From positions 1 to 56,275 of the forward strand of contig CACZQN010000010.1 in the NCBI GenBank assembly GCA_902783375.1: DNA of 56,275 nucleotides, given 5' to 3'. The DNA is from an uncultured Lachnospiraceae bacterium (GTDB lineage: Bacteria; Bacillota; Clostridia; Lachnospirales; Lachnospiraceae). Made by a program: the position numbers and the translations under genes. Shown here in pieces: positions 48,646 through 56,275 of the stretch. Under the pieces are notes generated by a model, which was not told the DNA's origin, did no database searches, and saw only the letters and a program-made list of their open reading frames with translations. Position 1 is the stretch's first letter; each line of letters begins with the position of its first letter.

Positions 48646-50511
48646 TCAGATTCCGGCATGTTCTCCTGCCCGCAGAATCTCGGCCGGATCCTCTTCTCCG
48701 AGAAGTTTCTCCCTGCCTTCTTCACCATATAACTTCGCGGCATAGCGTTCATGTGTCGTGCGGTAGACCTTGTTGAAGTTTGCATCCCGTCCTGCATGCA
48801 GATCCGAGACATAATCATGCAGATGATTCTCGATGGCAGGCGATACACGGGTGACCGTCGCGAGACCGACATCCGAGCAGGTATCCGAGATACGCTCGAT
48901 ATCGGTCAGGGTGTCCATAAACTTGGTCCCGGCATAGGTATTACATCTCTTATCGATCAGCCGTTTCATGTGTCTGGTCTTCAGGTCATTGATCATGTCA
49001 TCGACCACTTCTTCCAGCGGCTCGATGTGCTTGGCCGCATCAAGATCTCTGCGCTTGAATGCCTGCTCTGTATCTGCCAGAATCTCTCCGATCAGTTCCT
49101 TCAGGATATTCAGATCATGAACCGCCTCATCGGAAAGACGCATGTTCTTATCCGCCAGATCGGAGGCGTGCTCCGCGACGTTCATCGCATGATCGCCGAG
49201 ACGTTCAAACTCCGTCACGATCTTATAGTATTCGTTCAGGATCAGCAGGTGGGAATCCTCATACAGATGTCCGGAGAGCGCCACCAGATAGTTGCTGACG
49301 GCATCCGCCAGCATATCGATATTCTCTTCTTCTTTATGAATCTCGTCAAAAACTTTCTGATCGTAATTTGACATCAGGTCAAATGCAGCATTGATATTGG
49401 CCTCAGCACCATAAAACATGGCCATCAGCGCGGAGTAGACGCCGCGAAGTGCCAGCGCCGGTGTGGAGAAGAATACCGGATTCATCTCCTCGATGACCGC
49501 ATCGTACTTCGATTCCTCCGCCGGTTCATCCGGAACAAGCCTGCAGCTCATCTTCTCAAGGATACCGAGCGTCGGCAGCAGGATCAGCGCACTGACCAGG
49601 TTGAAGATTGTATTGGTATTCGCAATGATACCGGAGTTGACGATCGAGTTCCAGATGCCGTCAAGCGCACCGGTCTGCTTCAGGATCGCTACTGCTGCCA
49701 GGACCAGAATACTCTTGCCGATGTTGTAGAGGACGTTGACGATACCGACTCTTCTCGACTCGGCTTTCGCGCCGATCCAGCACACGATGGCCGTCGTCAC
49801 GCAGTCGCCGAGGTAGACGCCGACGATGACGGCATAGACCGCCCGGAAGGTCAGTCCGCCGGCTGCAGAGAAGGCCTGCAGAATACCGATGGTCGCAGAG
49901 GAACTCTGGAGAACAAATGCAACAGCGGCACCTACAAGGTAACCCAGCACCGGGCTCTTGTCGAGCTGCAGGAACATGCTGTCAAAGACGCCGTTCGAGG
50001 AGAGGGTGTCCACCGCGCCTGTCATGTTCATCAGACCGGTAAAGAGAATACCGAAGCCAATCGCAATGTTTCCGATACTCTTGGCATTCTTGACCTTGAT
50101 TGCCATGATAAACAGAATCCCGATGATCAGGGCGATCGGTGCAAGGGAGGATGGCTGGAACAGCTGCAGCCAGCCGGCTGCACCGGAATCCAGATCCAGC
50201 AGACGGATAATCTGTCCGGTGACCGTCGTACCGACGTTTGCACCGACGATAATGCCCAGCGACTGGTGCAGGGTCAGAATGCCTGCTGCAACAAGACCGG
50301 ACGTGATAACAATGGTAGCCGTTGAAGACTGGATCAGTGCCGTGACGCCCAGACCCAGCAGAAATGCCTTGATCGGATTGTTGGTTACTTTTTCCATCGC
50401 CAGCTTCAGGGCGCCGGAAGAACTTTCCTTCAGGCCATCTCCCATCAGCCGCATACCATAAAGGAACAGCGCAAGTCCCCCGAACAGGGACAGCAGATTG
50501 AAGATACTCAT
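48646..50511 (-). CDS. Na/Pi cotransporter family protein with PhoU domain
   Basis: This 621-residue membrane protein imports phosphate with sodium. It has two inverted repeats of the NptA/SLC34 type, each with the QSS signature: ALIQSSTATIVITSG and FVLQSSSATIGILQ. Around eight hydrophobic segments fall within the first 370 residues. A cytoplasmic helical PhoU-like domain (about 400-590) follows. The ATG at 50511 has GAGGAG eight bases before it; the longer frame from 50598 is rejected. It has its own promoter and is followed directly by apbE. Confidence 0.94.
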   Translation of the reverse strand: MSIFNLLSLFGGLALFLYGMRLMGDGLKESSSGALKLAMEKVTNNPIKAFLLGLGVTALIQSSTATIVITSGLVAAGILTLHQSLGIIVGANVGTTVTGQIIRLLDLDSGAAGWLQLFQPSSLAPIALIIGILFIMAIKVKNAKSIGNIAIGFGILFTGLMNMTGAVDTLSSNGVFDSMFLQLDKSPVLGYLVGAAVAFVLQSSSATIGILQAFSAAGGLTFRAVYAVIVGVYLGDCVTTAIVCWIGAKAESRRVGIVNVLYNIGKSILVLAAVAILKQTGALDGIWNSIVNSGIIANTNTIFNLVSALILLPTLGILEKMSCRLVPDEPAEESKYDAVIEEMNPVFFSTPALALRGVYSALMAMFYGAEANINAAFDLMSNYDQKVFDEIHKEEENIDMLADAVSNYLVALSGHLYEDSHLLILNEYYKIVTEFERLGDHAMNVAEHASDLADKNMRLSDEAVHDLNILKELIGEILADTEQAFKRRDLDAAKHIEPLEEVVDDMINDLKTRHMKRLIDKRCNTYAGTKFMDTLTDIERISDTCSDVGLATVTRVSPAIENHLHDYVSDLHAGRDANFNKVYRTTHERYAAKLYGEEGREKLLGEEDPAEILRAGEHAGI

Positions 50512-50583
50512 CTTTGCAACTCCTCTTATATCGACAGGATGTAGGAAGCGATTTTCAGAATCCGAAAAAACCGCATCGTCTTC

Positions 50584-50612
50584 AGTATAGCGCATCATGA
50601 AGAACTACACAA
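50584..50612 (-). promoter_or_regulatory. Promoter of the Na/Pi symporter-apbE-helicase unit
   Basis: On the minus strand TTGTGT (50607-50612) and TATACT (50584-50589) are spaced by 17 bp, directly downstream of the terminator of the ABC operon. Confidence 0.6.
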
Positions 50613-50613
50613 G

Positions 50614-50655
50614 AAAAAACTGCAGGATGTCTCTGATAAAAGACATCCTGCAGTT
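50614..50655 (-). terminator. Terminator of the ABC operon
   Basis: A perfect 15-bp stem (50618-50632 with 50641-50655) and an eight-base loop are followed on the minus strand by six U. It lies about 45 bases after the permease stop. Confidence 0.93.
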
Positions 50656-50699
50656 CATATTTCCCAATAATATGGTACTTTCCCGTTTGCAAGGAAGGC

Positions 50700-52064
50700 T
50701 TATTCATTCCGCAATGCTTCGATCGCAGAGATCTTGGTCGCACGGCTTGCCGGGTAATAGCCGGAAACAATACCGACCATCATCGCAAAGCCAGCCGCAA
50801 GCAGCGGCAGCCAGAACGGGATAACGGAAATCTGCGCCTCTTCTTCCGCACCACCGTACAGGGAACCTGCATTCAGCAGTGCGCCGAACACCTGCTGTCC
50901 AAAATGATTGATCACATAGGACAGGCCAAAACTGAACACAATGCCGATGATCCCGCCGATCAGACCCATCATGGCGGCCTCGAACAGGAACAGTTTTTTG
51001 ATGTCGCTGACCTTGCAGCCAAGCACCTTCATGACACCGATCTCTTTGGTCCGCTCATAGATCGACATGATCATTGTATTCGCAATACTGATTGCAGCAA
51101 CCAGCATGGCTACCGCGCCGACACCGCCGAGTACCATCTGCATCATCTGTGATGTCTGTTCCATCGGCTTCGTAAATGTTGAAAGAGACGTTGACTCAAA
51201 CCCCATCTCCCGGATCGCATCCTGGACGGTTTCCACATTTTTCACGTTATCCGCATTGACCTTGATCTGGTTATAATTCGTCAGCTTCTTTTTCGCCTTT
51301 TTCTGGTTATCCGTGCTCAGCAGTTTGATGAATTCGGTGTATAGTTTCTCATACTGCTGTGTATCCATGTATGCCTGGTAATTGTACTCGGAATACTCAT
51401 CTGCATCAAAAACCCTGACGTCTGCGGTGTAAGTCTTTGGTTTTGTCGTCAGTTCCCCGTTCTGATCATATTCCATCAGATCCCAGTCCTGGATCTGGAT
51501 CGTGATGCGATCCGTTGCAGGATCAACCGTATGCTGCTCATACCGCATGGAATTCGGATTGCTAAAATAATTCGAAAGAATGCCTTCGCCGACCCAGACG
51601 ACCGGTTTCTTCGCTTTCGGATCCGCTTCGTACGTTGCACCATTCTTCAGACTCGGAAACCCGAAATCCTCAAAGGATGCCGAATCCATGACATTCACCC
51701 AAAGTGTTGCCTGGTATTTCCCTGCATTCGCCTGTATATTCCCTTCGATCTGCGCCGATACAGACTTGACATGATCCAGTTTTTTCAGCTTTTCAACCAG
51801 TTCCTGGTTCAGCTGCTGCTCCTTTGATCCGGAATAGTTTCCATCGGAATCATAGGTATACTGGTACTGGCTCACGGTGATCATCGTCATCGACCCAAGC
51901 TGCATGACCTGTTTCTCGAAGGTCCGGTTCATCCCGATACCAATGGAAAACATGACCACGATTGAGATTGTACCGATCACAATCCCGACGATGGTCAGCG
52001 AGGTTCTCGCTTTCCGTCTGCCGAGATTTCTCAGGCCCATCCGGACCAGATCACTAATCCTCAT
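50700..52064 (-). CDS. MacB/FtsX-type ABC transporter permease
   Basis: This 454-residue permease has one N-terminal transmembrane helix (about 20-45, after the cytoplasmic MGLRNLGRRKARTSLT segment), a large extracellular MacB-PCD-like domain (about 60-320) and three C-terminal helices with ERTKEIGVMKVLGC and a terminal PASRATKISAIEALR coupling helix. This is the MacB/type VII ABC fold, which works as a mechanotransmitter rather than a channel. The ATG at 52064 overlaps the small protein's stop by 11 bases and has AAGGG before it; an in-frame ATG at 52160 inside that gene is rejected. Confidence 0.93.
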   Translation of the reverse strand: MRISDLVRMGLRNLGRRKARTSLTIVGIVIGTISIVVMFSIGIGMNRTFEKQVMQLGSMTMITVSQYQYTYDSDGNYSGSKEQQLNQELVEKLKKLDHVKSVSAQIEGNIQANAGKYQATLWVNVMDSASFEDFGFPSLKNGATYEADPKAKKPVVWVGEGILSNYFSNPNSMRYEQHTVDPATDRITIQIQDWDLMEYDQNGELTTKPKTYTADVRVFDADEYSEYNYQAYMDTQQYEKLYTEFIKLLSTDNQKKAKKKLTNYNQIKVNADNVKNVETVQDAIREMGFESTSLSTFTKPMEQTSQMMQMVLGGVGAVAMLVAAISIANTMIMSIYERTKEIGVMKVLGCKVSDIKKLFLFEAAMMGLIGGIIGIVFSFGLSYVINHFGQQVFGALLNAGSLYGGAEEEAQISVIPFWLPLLAAGFAMMVGIVSGYYPASRATKISAIEALRNE

Positions 52065-52398
52065 ACAGATCAATTCCCTTTCTGATGCGGAGTTTCCCAA
52101 GGAGAACACCAAGGGCAATCCCGACGACCGCAACTGCTGCGGAAATCCCGCCGATGGCAACCGGTGAAGAGAGCAGTGGATCTTTTACCGTCTGGGTCTC
52201 CATCCCCATCTCTCCTTCCATGCCATACATCATGCCATCTTCCATCATCATTCCCTCATCTGCTGTCATTTCACCATCTGCCATGACAGCCTCATCTGCT
52301 GCAGCTTCCTCCTCCACAGGAGTTTCGCCTTCTACAGGGGTCTCTTCTGCAGGTGCTTCTTCTGTCTCAGCTGCTACCTTTATTTCTTCATCAGCCAT
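52054..52398 (-). CDS. Small acidic, Met-rich single-pass membrane protein
   Basis: This 114-residue protein is not one I recognise. Residues 1-75 are strongly acidic with only two lysines. Within residues 39-66 there are ten methionines in M-x-x-M and MGM patterns mixed with Asp, Glu and Gly. One hydrophobic helix follows (about 79-101), then a basic KLRIRK end. The positive-inside rule would place the C terminus in the cytoplasm and the Met-rich tail outside, without a signal peptide. GGAGG precedes the ATG at ten bases. It lies between the CARDB-like gene and the permease and overlaps the latter. Met-rich acidic stretches bind copper or silver in other proteins; a metal role here is a hypothesis. 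Confidence 0.8.
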   Translation of the reverse strand: MADEEIKVAAETEEAPAEETPVEGETPVEEEAAADEAVMADGEMTADEGMMMEDGMMYGMEGEMGMETQTVKDPLLSSPVAIGGISAAVAVVGIALGVLLGKLRIRKGIDLYED

Positions 52399-52420
52399 TG
52401 ATCACATTCCTCCGTATCTA

Positions 52421-54988
52421 TCAGATCTCATCTTCCCGCTCAATCTCTGCAATTTTCTTCTTCTTATACTGCGAGATCACGATTCTTCTTGTTACAAACA
52501 GGACCACCAGGAAGAGTGCCGCTTCAGCAAGGATAAATGCCCAGGTCGGCAGCAGCGGCTGTTTCGTCTGCGGTACTTCCGGTCCGTCCGGGACAAAGCT
52601 CGGTTCATCAAAGCTGCTGGTCTCCTGGATCTCACTCTCGAAATCCTGCGAGAATTCCGAAACATTCATATTACCGTCTTCATACGAAATCACGATGGTT
52701 CCGGTGCCGAAGCCTGCCGTCTGCGGCATCACATCCATGGTCCAGGATTTTCCGGTTCCGGCTTCCACATTCCCGATGATCAGGATCTCTGTCATCGGCT
52801 GAAAGTCATCACTGACGATCTTTGCTGTGACGTTGTACAGCGGAGATTTACCCATGTTGTTGAAGTCGAAGGAGACAGTCGTTGTCTCATAGAGCACCGG
52901 TGTCTCCCAGTCGCCGACACGGATATTGCTGAGCACCGGACGGTCATTGGAGTAGACCGGCAGTTTCAGTTTGGTCACGACCTGGTTCGTCTTGCTGATG
53001 TCGTTATTGTTGTTATCTTTTCCGGCATATTCATAATCAAAGGTAATCGTCACATCGTAGCCGCCGGTTGCAACATCACCCTTCACCCGGAGCGGCATGG
53101 TGCAGTGCTCGACGGTTCCCGGTGCCATCTGGTCGATCATGAAGCTTGCCGATCCTTCGATGATGGAGTAGGTTCCGTTATCAGACGAGATCGTCACCTG
53201 GATGTTCTCGGCAGTGGTGATCTTATTGGTATTTCTCACATCAAATGCAAAGACAAAGGTATCACCTGCCATCAGCTTTTCCGTACCGGTGTCGTAGTTC
53301 TCCACCATCAGCTTCGGAATACTGTTGGTCAGTGTTGTCTCCGGAGCCTCTTCCTTCTTCGCATGGGAATCCATGTAGATGTTCAGGCTGTCGGTCTGCT
53401 TTGCGTCCGCAGCAGCACCATCTGTCCCATACTCCAGATTGAAGGTCAGGGAAACACCGCCGTCCGGGATCTTATCCGATGCCGTGAACTGATAGGTAAC
53501 CGTATAGGTCTTGCCGACGCCGAGGCTGTCGACCCGCTTCTTCGGGTAAGCCTTGACCGGAATCAGGGTGCCTGCACCATAACCAGTGAGATCGATCACC
53601 ACATCTTTTGCCGGTGCCTTACCGGTGTTCTTGAAGATCGCTGTGACACTGACGCCCTGTCCTGCGGAGACACTCTTCGGATAGGATACATCCGTGATCT
53701 CCACTCTTGCGCTCTCCGAACCGCCGACTACTTTTCCCTTTCCTCTCAGGTAAAGGGTGACGGAACCGGTGGACTCTTCGCTCGCACCGACGATCGGATG
53801 ATAAGTATAGGCTGCCGTCACGGCCTTGGTGCCATCTGTCACTTCTTCACTGGCTGTGAAATCCCAGGATGCCCGGAAAGATTCTCCGGCAGCAAGGGTA
53901 TCGACGGTCTTCTTCTTATAGGCTTCAACCGGAACAAGGCCGACCTCAGAGAACCCGGTCAGGTCGACGGAAAGACCTTCTGCATCCCCGTTTCCGTTGT
54001 TGGTAAACTCCACTTCAATCTTCACCGCATCCCCAGCCTGATAGGTCTTCGGATATACGGTGTCTGTTACTTCCACCTTTGCGCCCTCACCGGTGGTCTC
54101 TGCCTTGACGACCTCCAGGTACAGGGTTCTGGTAATCGGTTCCACGGTGGATCCGTCCTCTACGCTGCAGGAAATGGTTGCCGTGACCGGAACGACGCCG
54201 ATCTGTGCATATTTCGATACGGTGAACGCTGCTGTGACAGGGCGGGATTCTCCCGGAGCGATATCGCCGACACTGACAGAATTCTGTGCGGATGCCGGGA
54301 TCAGGTTCGAATCGAATCCAGAGAACGCGACCTTGACATCCTTTGCCGCCAGTTCGCCGAGGTTGGTCACGTCAAAGCTGACAGAGAACTCTTCTGCCTG
54401 ACTGAGAGACTCCGGCACAACCTGATTCTTGATCTCAAGTGACGGCAGCTGCTTCTCCCCGACCACGTTGATGGTCACATACTGGGCCGGCTCATCCCAG
54501 CCGGTCTTCCCTGCATTCAGCGGTCCGTCAAGCGGAACAGTGATGTAGGCGTTGAAACTGTCTGTCGTCAGAATCTTGATCGGAATCTTATAGGCGCCGT
54601 TCTTCGCTGTATCCTTAACTTTCAGGGAAAAGGTCATGAATGTCATGTTGATCTGGTCAATATAGGTGACCTCATCCTCTTCCGTGCTGCTGCCGGTCTT
54701 CGGGCGGGTCAGACGGACGTCTTCGGTCAGCTCAAACGGCAGCTTGTCCAGTTCAAACTGAAACAAAGGTTTCCGGATGTAGTAGTTACTTGCCTTGACC
54801 GGAATCCGGATATGGACGGTATCTCCCGGCTTTGCCGTATACGGCGTCAGCCGTTCTGAAATAATCGCCGCTGGAAGGGTCGCGCTCCCCCAGGCAGCTT
54901 CCGCGTAAACCGGTACAGCCGGTGCAATTGACGACAGGATCATCATCATGCAGCAGATGATCACGCCGATCAGCTTCTTCTTATTCAT
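52421..54988 (-). CDS. Secreted, membrane-anchored CARDB-like repeat protein
   Basis: This 855-residue protein has a signal peptide (LIGVIICCMMMILSSIAP, cleavage near VYAEA), a long extracellular part made of immunoglobulin-like CARDB/COG1361 repeats, one C-terminal transmembrane helix (about 812-835) and a basic KKKKIAEIERED tail inside. Two repeats are clearly alike: VEVTDTVYPKTYQAGDAVK and VEITDVSYPKSVSAGQGVS, each followed by a conserved VDLTG and TASxxxxDG segment. It overlaps the ATPase gene by eight bases and precedes the small Met-rich gene by 22. In MacB-like systems of Gram-positive bacteria, such proteins could act as the extracellular adaptor; that is an inference. Confidence 0.85.
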   Translation of the reverse strand: MNKKKLIGVIICCMMMILSSIAPAVPVYAEAAWGSATLPAAIISERLTPYTAKPGDTVHIRIPVKASNYYIRKPLFQFELDKLPFELTEDVRLTRPKTGSSTEEDEVTYIDQINMTFMTFSLKVKDTAKNGAYKIPIKILTTDSFNAYITVPLDGPLNAGKTGWDEPAQYVTINVVGEKQLPSLEIKNQVVPESLSQAEEFSVSFDVTNLGELAAKDVKVAFSGFDSNLIPASAQNSVSVGDIAPGESRPVTAAFTVSKYAQIGVVPVTATISCSVEDGSTVEPITRTLYLEVVKAETTGEGAKVEVTDTVYPKTYQAGDAVKIEVEFTNNGNGDAEGLSVDLTGFSEVGLVPVEAYKKKTVDTLAAGESFRASWDFTASEEVTDGTKAVTAAYTYHPIVGASEESTGSVTLYLRGKGKVVGGSESARVEITDVSYPKSVSAGQGVSVTAIFKNTGKAPAKDVVIDLTGYGAGTLIPVKAYPKKRVDSLGVGKTYTVTYQFTASDKIPDGGVSLTFNLEYGTDGAAADAKQTDSLNIYMDSHAKKEEAPETTLTNSIPKLMVENYDTGTEKLMAGDTFVFAFDVRNTNKITTAENIQVTISSDNGTYSIIEGSASFMIDQMAPGTVEHCTMPLRVKGDVATGGYDVTITFDYEYAGKDNNNNDISKTNQVVTKLKLPVYSNDRPVLSNIRVGDWETPVLYETTTVSFDFNNMGKSPLYNVTAKIVSDDFQPMTEILIIGNVEAGTGKSWTMDVMPQTAGFGTGTIVISYEDGNMNVSEFSQDFESEIQETSSFDEPSFVPDGPEVPQTKQPLLPTWAFILAEAALFLVVLFVTRRIVISQYKKKKIAEIEREDEI

Positions 54989-56036
54989 CTTTCTCTGAAA
55001 CCTCCGTTACTGCTTTTTCCTCTATTGCTTCTGTCTCTTTCTTCAGCGCTTCTTCAATGGCTGTTTCTTCATCAAGGATCTCCGTCACCGCTGTCCCGAG
55101 GACTGTATTCTCCTCGTCCGCAGCCGGCTCTGCCGCGGCATCTTCCTTTGCATTCGCTTTCTTCTTCCTGCCGGTCTTCATCGAATCCCGGAGATTTTTC
55201 ATCTTCTGCATCCGCAGTTCTTTCCGCCGCTGCTTCTCTTCCTGGTACTTCCGGATCTCCTCCTGGCACTCAGCCTCGATCTCTTCCGCAGATCGTCTGA
55301 CCTCCACAGACTGGATCTTTCCGTCCAGGATGTTGATGATCTTATCCGCATACTCCGCCAGACGCGGATCGTGCGTAACCATCACGATGGTCTGCCGGTT
55401 CCGTCTCGCCATGGCGTGAATCAGGTCCATGACCTCCATGGTCGTCTTGGTATCCAGGTTACCGGTCGGCTCATCCGCGAAGACGATCTCCGGCCTGGCA
55501 ACGAACGCTCTTGCAATACCGACACGCTGCTGCTGACCACCACTCATCTCTTTCGGCAGATGCTGCATCCGGTCCGCCAGTCCTACCTGCCGGAGCATCT
55601 GCTCTGCAAGCGCCCGTCTTCTCTTCGGCGGAACCCGCTTGAAGACCAGCGGGAATTCCACATTCTCGACTGCATTCATCGATGCGATCAGATTATAGGA
55701 CTGAAAGACAAATCCCAGATTCTTCTGCCGGAACTTGGCAAGCGTGTTCTCGCTCATCGCACGGACACTTTTCCCTTTGATCAGGATCTCCCCGCCGGAT
55801 GCCTTCTCGATCCCTGCCATCAGGTTCAGCAGGGTTGACTTACCGGATCCGGACGTTCCGAGCAGACAGCAGAATTCGCCACGGTAGATCTCAAAACTCA
55901 CGCCGTCGACCGCATGTACCCGTTCTTTTCCCATGTGATAGATCTTCTTCACATTCTTCAGGACGATGACCTTCTCCCGGGGATCTTTCCTCTCCGGTTC
56001 CGGATTCCCACGTGTCTCCAGTTTTTCCTCTTCCAT
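54981..56036 (-). CDS. ABC transporter ATP-binding protein, MacB/LolD type
   Basis: The 351-residue ATPase has LLGTSGSGKSTLL (Walker A), VFQSYNLI (Q-loop), MSGGQQQRVGIARAF (signature), EIVFADEPTGNLD (Walker B) and VTHDPRL (H-loop), typical of the MacB/LolD/FtsE group. Two parts are unusual. An N-terminal charged segment of about 35 residues precedes the domain, and a C-terminal extension of about 95 residues is first lysine/arginine-rich and coiled, then strongly acidic. GGAG lies six bases before the ATG at 56036. It is the first gene of the four-gene operon and lies behind a promoter with a TACA-N2-TGTA palindrome. Confidence 0.95.
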   Translation of the reverse strand: MEEEKLETRGNPEPERKDPREKVIVLKNVKKIYHMGKERVHAVDGVSFEIYRGEFCCLLGTSGSGKSTLLNLMAGIEKASGGEILIKGKSVRAMSENTLAKFRQKNLGFVFQSYNLIASMNAVENVEFPLVFKRVPPKRRRALAEQMLRQVGLADRMQHLPKEMSGGQQQRVGIARAFVARPEIVFADEPTGNLDTKTTMEVMDLIHAMARRNRQTIVMVTHDPRLAEYADKIINILDGKIQSVEVRRSAEEIEAECQEEIRKYQEEKQRRKELRMQKMKNLRDSMKTGRKKKANAKEDAAAEPAADEENTVLGTAVTEILDEETAIEEALKKETEAIEEKAVTEVSEKDE

Positions 56037-56055
56037 GTACTTCTCCAATGTAATG

Positions 56056-56067
56056 TTACAATTGTAA
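56056..56067. promoter_or_regulatory. Operator-like palindrome TTACAATTGTAA
   Basis: This perfect 12-bp palindrome contains TACA-N2-TGTA, the core recognised by CopY/BlaI/MecI-type winged-helix repressors. It lies between the promoter and the first gene of the ABC operon, where binding would block transcription. No such repressor gene is in the window. Confidence 0.5.
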
Positions 56068-56091
56068 ATGAACAACATTTTACAGTGCTCA

Positions 56092-56121
56092 TTTATACAC
56101 CATACAGGGTATAAGTGTCAA
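56092..56121 (-). promoter_or_regulatory. Promoter of the ABC operon
   Basis: On the minus strand a perfect TTGACA (56116-56121) and TATAAA (56092-56097) are spaced by 18 bp, about 55 bp before the start codon. Confidence 0.72.
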
Positions 56122-56196
56122 TTGCTTTTCATTTTGTTTCACCATCTTTCACTCATTCTTAAGAAATTCGAAAGATCACCGGTCTGAGGCAAGAAT

Positions 56197-56213
56197 AATG
56201 TGCTTCGCACATT
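56197..56213. repeat. Small hairpin AATGTGC-TTC-GCACATT
   Basis: A perfect 7-bp stem has a TTC loop and the same GC-TTC-GC core as the two hairpins at 1-30. It directly precedes the stem at 56221. Confidence 0.5.
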
Positions 56214-56220
56214 TCAACTC

Positions 56221-56254
56221 CCCCGCCCCTCAATCTTGAGGGGAGGGGTTTTCT
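56221..56254. terminator. GC-rich stem with T-run, likely terminator
   Basis: CCCCTCAA (56226-56233) pairs with TTGAGGGG (56236-56243), and the stem extends by CCCC (56221-56224) with GGGG (56245-56248) across one mismatch. TTTT follows on the plus strand, and AAAA sits there when read on the minus strand. It probably ends a gene beyond the window. A role as the end of a mobile element is possible but no transposase is visible. Confidence 0.5.
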
Positions 56255-56275
56255 ATTTCCCTTCTATCCCTTATA

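Noticed and set aside
56197-56254. End of an IS200/IS605-type element
   Set aside because: The stems are suggestive, but no tnpA or tnpB sequence is in the window; a terminator explains the T-run better.
1-56275. CRISPR arrays, tRNA or rRNA genes, prophage
   Set aside because: No regularly spaced repeats, no cloverleaf-like sequences and no phage structural or integrase genes were found.

Overview
The window reads as chromosomal DNA of a non-model anaerobic member of the Bacillota, most likely a Clostridia/Lachnospiraceae-like bacterium. This is inferred from AGGAGG-type ribosome binding sites, the rho-rpmE-DUF1385-prmC-prfA gene order, PPi-type phosphofructokinase motifs, several small families common in that group (DUF1292, DUF4364, a DUF6145-like protein) and the absence of Gram-negative envelope genes. 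Coding DNA is clearly GC-rich while promoters are AT-rich. Nearly every gene lies on the minus strand; only a lysR gene and a pfk-yihA pair are on the plus strand. No tRNA, rRNA, CRISPR array, transposase or integrase was seen, and no stretch over about 300 bases lacks either a gene or a gene remnant.

Layout. 1-1717: small hairpins, a long palindrome, a 5'-truncated flavin-reductase remnant and the divergent lysR that probably once controlled it. 1746-11895: a carbohydrate operon read leftwards (Gfo/Idh/MocA remnant, class II aldolase, TIM-family isomerase, ROK repressor, glucose-6-phosphate isomerase, GH3 glycosidase, phosphofructokinase, LarA-family nickel-pincer racemase/epimerase). Its two promoters carry the same 20-bp operator at the same distance from the -10 box. 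11916-18701: an HTH-Uma2 fusion, a GNAT acetyltransferase, a GH20-GNAT fusion and a large GH106-like hydrolase. 18753-20655: typA. 20768-29715: surface proteins (transglutaminase with MBG-type repeats, secreted propeller) and an ECF sigma factor with a membrane-bound beta-propeller partner. 29733-36425: rho, rpmE, DUF1385, prmC, prfA and a TrmH methyltransferase. 36441-38481: a second phosphofructokinase and yihA. 38378-50612: housekeeping and repair genes (DUF4364, dus, uvrD-like helicase, gltX, DUF1292, RecB-nuclease/XPD-helicase fusion, apbE, Na/Pi symporter). 50614-56121: an ABC efflux-type operon with a large CARDB-like surface protein and an unusual acidic, Met-rich small membrane protein, behind a promoter with a TACA-N2-TGTA palindrome.

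How the genes work together. The carbohydrate operon could release a sugar from a glycoside (GH3), isomerise it (Pgi), phosphorylate it (PFK), cleave it (aldolase) and interconvert the trioses (TIM) under one repressor. It has no recognisable sugar kinase, because the ROK protein has lost its catalytic residues, and no transporter in view. The LarA homologue is the unexplained member and hints at a sugar-acid or hydroxy-acid branch. The most interesting candidates for new biology are this module, the ABC operon with the Met-rich protein, the palindromic in-frame insertion in prmC, and the Q/N-rich insertion in Rho.
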